Source: Streptomyces sp. NK15101 (GTDB lineage: Bacteria; Actinomycetota; Actinomycetes; Streptomycetales; Streptomycetaceae). From it: DNA of 35,677 nt. The translations under genes and the position numbers were made by a program. Position 1 is the stretch's first letter, and the number at the start of each line of letters is the position of its first letter. Location: assembly GCF_020400725.1 (NCBI RefSeq), contig NZ_JAINVG010000079.1:1-35677 (forward strand), written 5' to 3'. Shown here one piece after another: positions 1-6,770 of the stretch. The notes under the pieces were generated by a model. It was not told where the DNA came from, did no database searches, and saw only the letters and a program-made list of their open reading frames with translations.

Positions 1-324
1 CCGACTCTATCAGATCCTTTCGGCGTCTGATTCCCAGTCAGCGGGGTTTGTCTTTCCGGCTGTTGGGCCGTTCCGACGTCTCAAACTCTAGCGGGTTTCC
101 CCGACGGCTCATAATCGAGCCATTCGAAATGAATTTCGGCATGCCGAAATTCATCCCGGTGGGGAGTTCGTGCTGAGTAGAGGTGCCGCATCAGCGGCGT
201 GAGTGGTTGTCGAAGAACCGTTCCGGCTCCGTGACAACTCGGAGAACACTACGCATCCGGGAGGGGGGTGTCAACCCCCGGCCGTCCCCCGTTCAGTCCT
301 GTTCCGCAGGCCCTGTCCAGCGGG
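1..324. other. Left-edge non-coding region
   Basis: No convincing gene is contained here. The stretch is less GC-rich than the rest and lies 3' of the leftward MarR gene. One frame on the plus strand runs open from the window edge to a TGA at 28-30 (ending ...LSDPFGV), which could be the tail of an upstream gene, but nine codons are too few to identify it. The only striking element is the long palindrome at 129-154, listed separately. A weak GTTGTC/GACAAC inverted pair lies near 204-237. Confidence 0.5.
129..154. promoter_or_regulatory. 26-bp perfect palindrome
   Basis: Each strand reads identically over 26 bases, with the centre GGCATGCC flanked by ATGAATTTC and its complement. The core is AT-richer than its surroundings. 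The size and perfect symmetry fit an operator for a dimeric or tetrameric regulator, or a hairpin-forming site. I do not recognise the regulator: it is not a LexA, Zur, Nur or ArgR consensus that I know. It lies about 170 bp beyond the stop of the MarR gene, so it probably serves a gene left of the window. Confidence 0.55.
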
Positions 325-870
325 TCAGTCGAGGTCCGTAAGGCGGCCGCCGGCGTCGGGCTGGGTGAGCTCCACTCGGCGGAGGAGGCGGATGAGGACA
401 TCGCCGAGGACGGCCTTCTCCTCCGTCGTGAGGTCCTGGAGCAGGTCCTCCTCGAAGTCGGTGGCCATGCGCATGGCCTCCAGCCACTTCGAGCGGCCCT
501 CGTCGGTGAGCTCGACGATCACGCGGACGCGGTTGTTCTCGTCGCGGTCGCGGGTGACCAGGCCCTCGCCGGCCATGCGGTCGATGCGGTGGGTCATCGC
601 GGCCGGGGTGAGGCCCAGGCGCTTGGCGAGCTCGCCGGGGCCCAGGCGGTAGGGCTCCCCGGAGAGGACCAGGGTCTTGAGGACCTCCCACTCGGCGTTG
701 CTGATGCCGAGGTCGGCGAGCTGGCGGCCGTACGCCACGTTCATTCGGCGGTTCAGCCGGCCGAGCGCGGAGACGACCTTCTCCACCTGCGGGTCGAGGT
801 CGCGGTACTCGCGCTGATAAGCGGCGATCTGCTCGTCGAGGCTCGGCTCCTGGGGAGCGGTGTCGGACAT
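325..870 (-). CDS. MarR-family transcriptional regulator
   Basis: 181 residues, the usual MarR length. A dimerisation helix (about 15-45) precedes a winged helix-turn-helix: LGPGELAKRLGLTPAAMTHR is the recognition segment, followed by a wing with DENNRVRVIVELTDEGR and C-terminal dimerisation helices. The start MSDTAPQ was chosen because upstream codons fall into the divergent promoter region. No Shine-Dalgarno is visible, and GATACT lies 6 nt before the ATG, so the mRNA may be leaderless. The gene is divergent from an MFS exporter and shares operator-like repeats with it, the classic arrangement of a drug-sensing repressor beside its pump. From memory, S. coelicolor has the same pair as SCO4122 (MarR) and SCO4121 (multidrug pump). 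Ligand unknown. Confidence 0.9.
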   Translation of the reverse strand: MSDTAPQEPSLDEQIAAYQREYRDLDPQVEKVVSALGRLNRRMNVAYGRQLADLGISNAEWEVLKTLVLSGEPYRLGPGELAKRLGLTPAAMTHRIDRMAGEGLVTRDRDENNRVRVIVELTDEGRSKWLEAMRMATDFEEDLLQDLTTEEKAVLGDVLIRLLRRVELTQPDAGGRLTDLD

Positions 871-898
871 GCGGGGAGTATCCCACGGGCCTCGTTGG

Positions 899-955
899 CG
901 TTGAAGTCCTTCGGCGTGTACTGTTGAGGTGTTAACTTTAGTATTGAAGTCTTCA
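899..955. promoter_or_regulatory. Shared MarR operator/promoter region
   Basis: Two copies of TTGAAGTC occur at 901-908 and 944-951. The second lies in an imperfect 16-bp inverted repeat ACTTTAGTATTGAAGT (935-950) and in an 11-bp palindrome TGAAGTCTTCA (945-955). The repeat covers a good -10 box TAGTAT (939-944) for the rightward MFS gene. The first copy overlaps the presumed -35 of the leftward marR. This fits MarR repressing both its own gene and the pump. Confidence 0.6.
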
Positions 956-1024
956 GGGTTCAGGCCTACAGCTCTGAACCCGCGACCGAAGTGGGTGAGT
1001 GTGACCAAGGCGAGGGGCGCGGCG

Positions 1025-2299
1025 ATGCGCCGGATTCAGGCAGGCAGCGCGCTGAGCGCGTTCGGACTCGGTTTCACCGTGCCGTACCTCTATGTGTACG
1101 TGGCACAGGTGCGGGATCTGGGCGCGGCCACGGCGGGCGTCGTGCTGGCCGTCTTCGCCATGGCCGCACTGGTGGTGCTGCCCTTCAGCGGGCGGGCCGT
1201 CGACCGGCGCGGGCCGGTGCCCGTCCTGCTGGTGGCCTCGGTCACGGCGGCCGTGGGCGCGGTGGCGATGGGCTTCGCCTCCAGCGTGCCTGCGGCGGTG
1301 GGGGCCGCGGCCCTGCTGGGTGCCGGTACGGCCGTGCTCCAGCCGGCCCTCGCCACGATGATCGTCTGGTGCTCGGCGCAGACCGAACGCACGCGGGCCT
1401 TCGCGATGCAGTTCTTCCTGCAGAACCTCGGGCTCGGCATCGGCGGACTGATCGGCGGTCTGCTGGTCGACACGAGCCGGCCGGGCAGTTTCGTCCTGCT
1501 GTTCTCGATCGAGGCGGCGATGTTCCTCGTGCTCGCCGCGGTCGTGGGGACCGTCCGGATGCCGGGCTCCCCCGCGCTGCAGGGCACCCGTCCCTCCGAG
1601 GACGGGAAGGCCGGCGGAGTCCGGGCGCTGCTCGGGCACAAGGCGATGGTGCAGCTGTGCGTCCTCGGCTTCGTGCTCTTCTTCGCCTGCTACGGGCAGT
1701 TCGAGTCGGGTCTCGCCGCGTACGGCACGGAGGCCGCCGGGATCCAGCCGTCGGCGCTCGGAATGGCCCTCGCCGCGAACACGGCGGTGATCGTGGTCGC
1801 CCAGTTCCTGGTGCTGCGGTTCGTCGAGCACCGGAAGCGGACCAGGGTGATCGCGGCCGTGGGTCTGATCTGGGCCGTGGCCTGGATGGTCGCCGGGTAC
1901 GCCGGGCTCGGGCACGGCAGCCAGGCCATGGCGACGGCGGCCTTCGTCTCCACGTACGCCCTCTTCGGACTCGGTGAGGCGATGCTGTCGCCGACCGTGG
2001 CCCCGCTGGTGGCCGATCTGGCGCCGGAGTCGATGGTCGGGTCGTACAACTCGGCCTTCGCCCTGGTGAAGCAGCTGGCGCTGGCCGTCGGTCCGGCCGT
2101 GGGCGGGCCCATGGGGGCCGCGCTGCACGGTCCGTACATCGTGACCTTCGTGCTCTTCTCGCTCGGGATCACCTTCCTGGCCGTCCGGCTGGGCCGGCAG
2201 CTGACCCCCGAGCAGGACCAGCCGTCGCTCGCGGTCAAGCCGTCGAAAGTGGTCGCGCGGCACGAGCCGGTCCGCGAGAGCGAGACGGCCGCCGCCTAG
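1025..2299 (+). CDS. MFS multidrug exporter
   Basis: About 424 residues with roughly 12 hydrophobic segments and a cytoplasmic loop between the two halves (GSPALQGTRPSEDGKAGG). It has the MFS motif A region in loop 2-3 (GRAVDRRGPVPVL) and the DHA1-like segment LQPALATMIVW. The probable role is proton-driven drug export at the cytoplasmic membrane. The ATG at 1025 is preceded by GAGGGG at a good distance; GTG at 995 or 1001 would add 8-10 basic residues and is possible. The divergent marR and shared operator indicate substrate-induced expression. From memory it corresponds to S. coelicolor SCO4121, reported as a multidrug efflux pump. The stop lies 6 bp from the stop of the convergent neighbour. 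Confidence 0.88.
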   Translation: MRRIQAGSALSAFGLGFTVPYLYVYVAQVRDLGAATAGVVLAVFAMAALVVLPFSGRAVDRRGPVPVLLVASVTAAVGAVAMGFASSVPAAVGAAALLGAGTAVLQPALATMIVWCSAQTERTRAFAMQFFLQNLGLGIGGLIGGLLVDTSRPGSFVLLFSIEAAMFLVLAAVVGTVRMPGSPALQGTRPSEDGKAGGVRALLGHKAMVQLCVLGFVLFFACYGQFESGLAAYGTEAAGIQPSALGMALAANTAVIVVAQFLVLRFVEHRKRTRVIAAVGLIWAVAWMVAGYAGLGHGSQAMATAAFVSTYALFGLGEAMLSPTVAPLVADLAPESMVGSYNSAFALVKQLALAVGPAVGGPMGAALHGPYIVTFVLFSLGITFLAVRLGRQLTPEQDQPSLAVKPSKVVARHEPVRESETAAA

Positions 2300-2305
2300 G
2301 CCCGA

Positions 2306-3943
2306 TCAGTCCGGCAGGGCGAACTCGCACCAGACCGCTTTGCCGCCGCCCGGCGTGCGGCGGCTCCCCCAGGACGAGGCGATCGTCGCGATGATCGAGA
2401 TCCCGCGACCCGCCTCGTCCTCCGTTTCCGCCCTGCGGCGGCGCGGCAGGTGGTCGTCCCCGTCCGTGACCTCGATGATCAGGCGCCGGTCGGTACGCCT
2501 CAGGCGCAGGCGCATGGGCGGGGTGCCGTGCTGGAGGGAGTTCGCCACGAGCTCGCTGGTGGCGAGGACGCCCAGGTCGCGCAGCTCGACCGGGAACCGC
2601 CAGGACGACAGGACTCCGGAGGCGAAGGCACGCGCGCGGGGCGCGGCCTCCACGCCGCCGAGCAGTTCCAGCGCGGCGTTGTGGAAGAGCTCGGCGTCCG
2701 CGCCCTTGCGGGAGGGGTGCTGGACGACCAGGACGGCGACGTCGTCGTCGTGCTCGGCGGTGACCCCGAGGGCGCGCAGCAGCCGGTCGCAGACGACCTG
2801 CGGGGTGCCGTCGGCGCCGGCCAGGGCGCGGGCGAGGGCGGCGACGCCCTCGTCGATGTCCTCGCGGCGGCGCTCGACGAGGCCGTCCGTGTAGAGGACG
2901 GCGGTCGAGCCGGGCGGCAGGGCGATGGAGCCCGAGGCGTGCAGCCAGCCGCCGGTGCCGAGCGGCGGGCCGGTGGGGTCCTCGGCGCGGCGGACGGTGC
3001 CGCCCTCGTCCCGTACGAGGATCGGGAGGTGGCCGGCGGAGGCGTACACCAGCTTGCCCTCGCTGGGGTCGTGGATCGCGTACACACAGGTGGCGATCTG
3101 GCTGGCGTCGATCTCGGCGGCGAGGCCGTCGAGGAGCTGGAGGACCTCGTGCGGGGGCAGGTCCAGACGCGCGTAGGCCCGGACGGCGGTGCGGAGCTGG
3201 CCCATGACGGCGGCGGCGCGCACGCCCCGGCCCATCACGTCGCCGATGACGAGCGCGGTGCGGCCCGCGCCGAGGGTGATCACGTCGTACCAGTCGCCGC
3301 CGACGGCCGCGTCCGCGACGCCGGGCTGGTAGGTGGCGGCGATCCGCAGGTCGTCGGGCTGCTCCAGCTCCTGCGGGAGCAGGGAGCGCTGGAGGGTGAC
3401 GGCGGTCTCGCGGTGCCTGCGCTCGCTGGCCCGGAGCCGCTCGGCGGCCTCGGCGTGGTCGGTGACGTCGGCGGCGTGGACGAGGACTCCCCCGCCGTCG
3501 AGGCGGGGGCTGTCGACGGGCAGGCAGGTGACCGTGTACGAGCCGCCGTCCCGGGTGCGGCGGGACTTGACCGTGCGGGGCTTGCCGCTGCGCAGCACCT
3601 GGTCCAGGAGGGGCAGCAGGCCCAGCTCCTCGGCCTCCGGGCAGGTGTCGGCGACGGTGGCGCCGGCGGGGCGGGGGCCGAAGGCGGCGGCGTACGCGTC
3701 GTTCACGTACGCGATGCGGTGCTCCGGGCCGTACACGAGCGCGACGAGGCCGGGGAGGCGGCCGAGCAGCTCCCGGACGGAGAAGTCCTCCAGGGCGGGG
3801 ACGGCGGCCCCGGCAGCGCTGTCGGTGAGCTGCTCCAACTGCTGACCGTACTCACCGCGGGCGGCGGGCACGGAGCCTTCGGTCCCCCGCGCCGCGCGGC
3901 GCTGCGTGCCGGGGAGCCGGGCGCTCCAACGGGTGAAGTTCAC
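2306..3943 (-). CDS. PAS-PP2C (SpoIIE)-HATPase sensor phosphatase
   Basis: 545 residues. A PAS domain (about 50-165, GPEHRIAYVNDAYAAAFG) is followed by a linker helix, then a SpoIIE/RsbU-type PP2C phosphatase (about 185-400) with GGDWYDV, GDVMGRG, ASAGHLP and LYTDGLVE motifs. A C-terminal GHKL/RsbW-like kinase domain (about 415-545) shows the N-box ELVANSLQHG and G-box-like DEAGRGISII. Proteins of this build control sigma-B-like pathways by dephosphorylating anti-anti-sigma factors and phosphorylating or binding them. No partner is encoded nearby. Cytoplasmic; the PAS domain probably senses a small ligand or redox state. The GTG start giving VNFTRWSARLPG matches the conserved N-terminus I recall; GTG at 4015 would add 24 residues. 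Confidence 0.88.
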   Translation of the reverse strand: MNFTRWSARLPGTQRRAARGTEGSVPAARGEYGQQLEQLTDSAAGAAVPALEDFSVRELLGRLPGLVALVYGPEHRIAYVNDAYAAAFGPRPAGATVADTCPEAEELGLLPLLDQVLRSGKPRTVKSRRTRDGGSYTVTCLPVDSPRLDGGGVLVHAADVTDHAEAAERLRASERRHRETAVTLQRSLLPQELEQPDDLRIAATYQPGVADAAVGGDWYDVITLGAGRTALVIGDVMGRGVRAAAVMGQLRTAVRAYARLDLPPHEVLQLLDGLAAEIDASQIATCVYAIHDPSEGKLVYASAGHLPILVRDEGGTVRRAEDPTGPPLGTGGWLHASGSIALPPGSTAVLYTDGLVERRREDIDEGVAALARALAGADGTPQVVCDRLLRALGVTAEHDDDVAVLVVQHPSRKGADAELFHNAALELLGGVEAAPRARAFASGVLSSWRFPVELRDLGVLATSELVANSLQHGTPPMRLRLRRTDRRLIIEVTDGDDHLPRRRRAETEDEAGRGISIIATIASSWGSRRTPGGGKAVWCEFALPD

Positions 3944-3993
3944 GGATCTGTATGCCTCGTGGTGTCGGTGCCGTGCAGAGTCACGCTGTGCAG

Positions 3994-4017
3994 GTGTGAG
4001 CCCACCTATGGTCACAC
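3994..4017. promoter_or_regulatory. Inverted repeat GTGTGA-N12-TCACAC
   Basis: Perfect 6-bp arms 12 nt apart, placed 50-75 bp upstream of the GTG chosen for the PAS-PP2C gene and covering a possible -10 region. It resembles spaced TGA/TCA operators such as BldD boxes only loosely. The alternative start at 4015 lies inside it, an additional argument for the shorter protein. Confidence 0.3.
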
Positions 4018-4049
4018 GTCCAGTGTGGACGAGTGCACTGACAGTGATG

Positions 4050-5414
4050 TCAGGACTGCGGCTTGTCGCCGTCGCCGGGGGGTGGAGCGGCGGCGAGTTC
4101 GAATTCGGCCCTGGGGTGTTCCAGCGAGCCGAGGGAGACGATCTCCCGTTTGAACAGGCCGGACAAGGTCCATTCGGCGAGGACCCGGGCCTTGCGGTTG
4201 AAGGTCGGCACCCGGCTGAGGTGGTAGGCGCGGTGCATGAACCAGGCCGGATATCCCTTGAGCTTGCGGCCGTAGACGTGGGCGACTCCCTTGTGGAGGC
4301 CGAGGGAGGCGACGGATCCCACGTACGCGTGCGCGTACTCCTTGAGCGGCTCCCCGCGCAGGGAGGCCGCGATGTTCTCGGCGAGCACCTTGGCCTGGCG
4401 GACGGCGTGCTGGGCGTTGGGCGCGCACTCCTTGCCGGGCTCCTTCGCCGTCACGTCGGGGACGGCGGCGGCGTCGCCGGCCGCCCAGGCGTGGGCGACG
4501 CCGTCGACGGTGAGCTCGGCGGTGCAGCGGATTCTTCCGCGTTCGTCCAGCGGCAGGTCGGTGGCGGCGAGGACGGGTGCGGGCTTCACGCCGGCGGTCC
4601 AGACGACCGTACGGGTGGGCAGGCGGGTGCCGTCGCTGAGGACGGCGACCCGGTCCTCGCAGGTCTCGAGGCGGGTCCGCAGCCGCACGTCGATGTTCCG
4701 GCCGCGCAGCTCGCGGATGGCGTACCGGCCCATCTCCTCGCCGACCTCGGGGAGGATCCGGTCGGAGGCCTCGACGAGGACCCAGCGCAGGTCCTCGGGC
4801 TTGACGTTGTGGTAGTAGCGCGCGGTGTAGCGGGCCATGTCCTCCAGCTCGGCGAGGGCCTCCACGCCCGCGTAGCCGCCGCCGACGAAGACGAAGGTGA
4901 GGGCGGCGTCGCGGATGGCGGGGTCGCGGGTGGAGGAGGCGATGTCCATCTGCTCGATGACGTGGTTGCGCAGGCCGATGGCCTCCTCGACGGTCTTGAA
5001 GCCGATGCCGTGGTCGGCGAGGCCGGGGACCGGGAGGGTGCGGGAGACGGATCCGGGCGCGATGACCAGCTCGTCGTACGTCATGTCGACGGTGCCGGTG
5101 CCCTCCTCCTCGGTGGCGAGGGTGGAGAGGGTCGCGGTGCGCTTGGCGTGGTCGACGGAGCGGACCTCGCCGATGACGATGCGGCAGCGGTCGAGGACCC
5201 GGCGGAGCGGCACGACGACGTGGCGCGGGGAGATGGAGCCGGCCGCGGCCTCCGGCAGGAACGGCTGGTACGTCATGTATGGCTCGGGGGTGACCACCGC
5301 GATCTCGGCGGTGCCGGCTCTGAGCTCCGCCCTGAGCTGCCGCTGGAGGCGCAGCGCGGTGTACAGGCCGACGTAGCCACCGCCGACCACGAGAATGCGC
5401 GCAGGTTCGGTCAC
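4050..5414 (-). CDS. Type II NADH dehydrogenase (NDH-2-like)
   Basis: 454 residues, typical for NDH-2. The FAD-binding GxGxxG motif is at the N-terminus (ILVVGGGYVGLYTA) and a second Rossmann motif for NADH lies near the middle (FVFVGGGYAGVEALAELE). TVVWTAGVKP and WAAGDAAAVPD are the family's flavin-contact segments. The C-terminal amphipathic region would attach it to the membrane face, where it passes electrons from NADH to menaquinone without proton pumping. The GTG start VTEPARILVV leaves no extra tail before the FAD motif. It is divergent from atrA across 337 bp; from memory, S. coelicolor SCO4119 next to atrA is annotated the same way. AtrA may control it. Confidence 0.88.
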   Translation of the reverse strand: MTEPARILVVGGGYVGLYTALRLQRQLRAELRAGTAEIAVVTPEPYMTYQPFLPEAAAGSISPRHVVVPLRRVLDRCRIVIGEVRSVDHAKRTATLSTLATEEEGTGTVDMTYDELVIAPGSVSRTLPVPGLADHGIGFKTVEEAIGLRNHVIEQMDIASSTRDPAIRDAALTFVFVGGGYAGVEALAELEDMARYTARYYHNVKPEDLRWVLVEASDRILPEVGEEMGRYAIRELRGRNIDVRLRTRLETCEDRVAVLSDGTRLPTRTVVWTAGVKPAPVLAATDLPLDERGRIRCTAELTVDGVAHAWAAGDAAAVPDVTAKEPGKECAPNAQHAVRQAKVLAENIAASLRGEPLKEYAHAYVGSVASLGLHKGVAHVYGRKLKGYPAWFMHRAYHLSRVPTFNRKARVLAEWTLSGLFKREIVSLGSLEHPRAEFELAAAPPPGDGDKPQS

Positions 5415-5751
5415 TGTCCCATGACGCACCGCCGTCCGTTGTTTGTCCACAGGCTCGACAAATTGTGTGACCGGAGGGGTACGGAGGCGCGGGGTGGCGC
5501 GCGGCGGGCCTGTGGGGGGAACCGTGCAGGTCACGGCGGGTGGAACCGGCTCGGAGAGGGGTCGGAATCGGGAGTCTTCCGGGCCTTGCTCCGATCGGGG
5601 GGCGCACCGGACGGAACTCCCCCTTCTGAATTGACCCCGACTCAACTATGTTCGTACTTCATCGGGGTGTCGGATCGGAGCGCGCGTGGACCGAAGCGCT
5701 CGTCCGCCGGAAGCCCCGTGTCAGGGCGGGGAGTCTCCGGGGGGAGACATC
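5415..5751. promoter_or_regulatory. Divergent NADH dehydrogenase/atrA promoter region
   Basis: A 337-bp gap between two divergent genes. At 5564-5580 there is GGAATCGGGAGTCTTCC, an inverted GGAA/TTCC pair resembling the GGAA...TTCC dyads reported for AtrA targets, although the 9-nt spacer here is longer than the 7 nt I remember. GGAA also occurs at 5542-5545 and 5611-5614. No clear -35/-10 pair for atrA could be fixed. Autoregulation by AtrA and control of the dehydrogenase from this region are plausible but inferred. Confidence 0.4.
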
Positions 5752-6555
5752 ATGAGCGGGGGAACGCTTATGCAGATTCAGGATTCACGGTGGCAGTCGG
5801 GCGCCGGGACGGCGACCGTCGTCGACGGGCACGTCCCGGGGGCGGCCGAGGCGCGTAACGGGGCGCCGGCGGCGGGCGGCAGGTCCGCGCCGCTGCGGGT
5901 GGACGCCCAGCGCAATCTGGAGCACGTGCTGCGGGCCGCCCGCGAGGTGTTCGGCGAGCTCGGCTACGGGGCTCCGATGGAGGACGTGGCGCGCCGCGCC
6001 CGGGTCGGCGTCGGCACCGTCTACCGCCGATTCCCCAGCAAGGACGTGCTGGTGCGGCGGATAGCCGAGGAGGAGACCTCCCGGCTGACCGAGCAGGCGC
6101 GGGCCGCGCTGGGCCAGGAGGAGGAGCCGTGGTCGGCCCTCTCCCGGTTCCTGCGGACCTCGGTCGCCTCGGGTGCGGGACGTCTCCTGCCGCCGCAGGT
6201 GCTGCGGGTGGGCGTGGACGACTCCGGGGTGCCGGCCGTCGCGGACGACGCGGACGGGACGGCCCGGGTGCCGTACCAGCGGGGTGTCGCCGAGCAGGCC
6301 GACGCGCGCGTGGTCGCACCGCGCGGGGTGCCGGTGGACGAGCGGGACGACGCGGGGGCCTCGGAGCTCCTGGAGGTCGTCGGCCGGCTGGTCGACCGGG
6401 CGCGTGAGGCGGGTGAGCTGCGGACGGACGTGACCGTGGCGGACGTCCTCCTCGTCATCGCCACCGCCGCGCCGGCCCTGCCGGACGCGGTGCAGCAGGC
6501 GGCGGCCTCGGCCCGGCTCCTCGACATCCTTCTCGAGGGTCTGCGCTCCCGGTAG
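5752..6555 (+). CDS. atrA: TetR-family regulator AtrA
   Basis: 267 residues. An N-terminal tail of about 45 residues leads into a TetR DNA-binding domain (about 45-105): VLRAAREVFGELGYGAPMED, then the recognition helix RVGVGTVYRRFPSKDVLVRR. The C-terminal half is the ligand-binding/dimer domain, with a low-complexity insert (GVDDSGVPAVADDADG) and a conserved end DILLEGLRSR. The start was chosen for GGGGGAGA 6-7 nt before ATG; a second ATG at 5770 is possible. AtrA is a pleiotropic activator of antibiotic cluster regulators (actII-ORF4, strR) and of nagE2. Identification rests on recalled sequence similarity and on the divergent NADH dehydrogenase neighbour, as for SCO4118/SCO4119. Confidence 0.8.
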   Translation: MSGGTLMQIQDSRWQSGAGTATVVDGHVPGAAEARNGAPAAGGRSAPLRVDAQRNLEHVLRAAREVFGELGYGAPMEDVARRARVGVGTVYRRFPSKDVLVRRIAEEETSRLTEQARAALGQEEEPWSALSRFLRTSVASGAGRLLPPQVLRVGVDDSGVPAVADDADGTARVPYQRGVAEQADARVVAPRGVPVDERDDAGASELLEVVGRLVDRAREAGELRTDVTVADVLLVIATAAPALPDAVQQAAASARLLDILLEGLRSR

Positions 6556-6770
6556 GAGGCCGTAGGAGACCCGCGGTCGTTTTCGTACGACTGTGCTTCT
6601 CGTGGTCCGGGCGGACCCATGGGCATGACACGAACGTGTGAGCGGTTACGCCCGGACGCGCGAAGTCGCCCCGGACGAGTGGTAAGTGGACGCGGCGCTT
6701 CGGCGTGCCCGCGCCCTGTGGCAGTCTTGGCCGGTATTCGGGTCTGGGCGTGCGTACGGGGGCTTCCGCG

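Noticed and set aside
1..30. Possible 3' end of an integrase or other CDS at the left edge
   Set aside because: Only nine codons before TGA; no motif to support any identity.
953..2263. Long open frames opposite the MFS gene and similar long antisense frames elsewhere (for example across 9187-15777)
   Set aside because: They are Arg/Gly/Pro-rich or low-complexity translations that arise from the GC-biased third position of the real genes; no ribosome sites or domains.
3994..4017. Definite BldD binding site
   Set aside because: Only the TGA/TCA portions match the consensus; kept as an unassigned inverted repeat.
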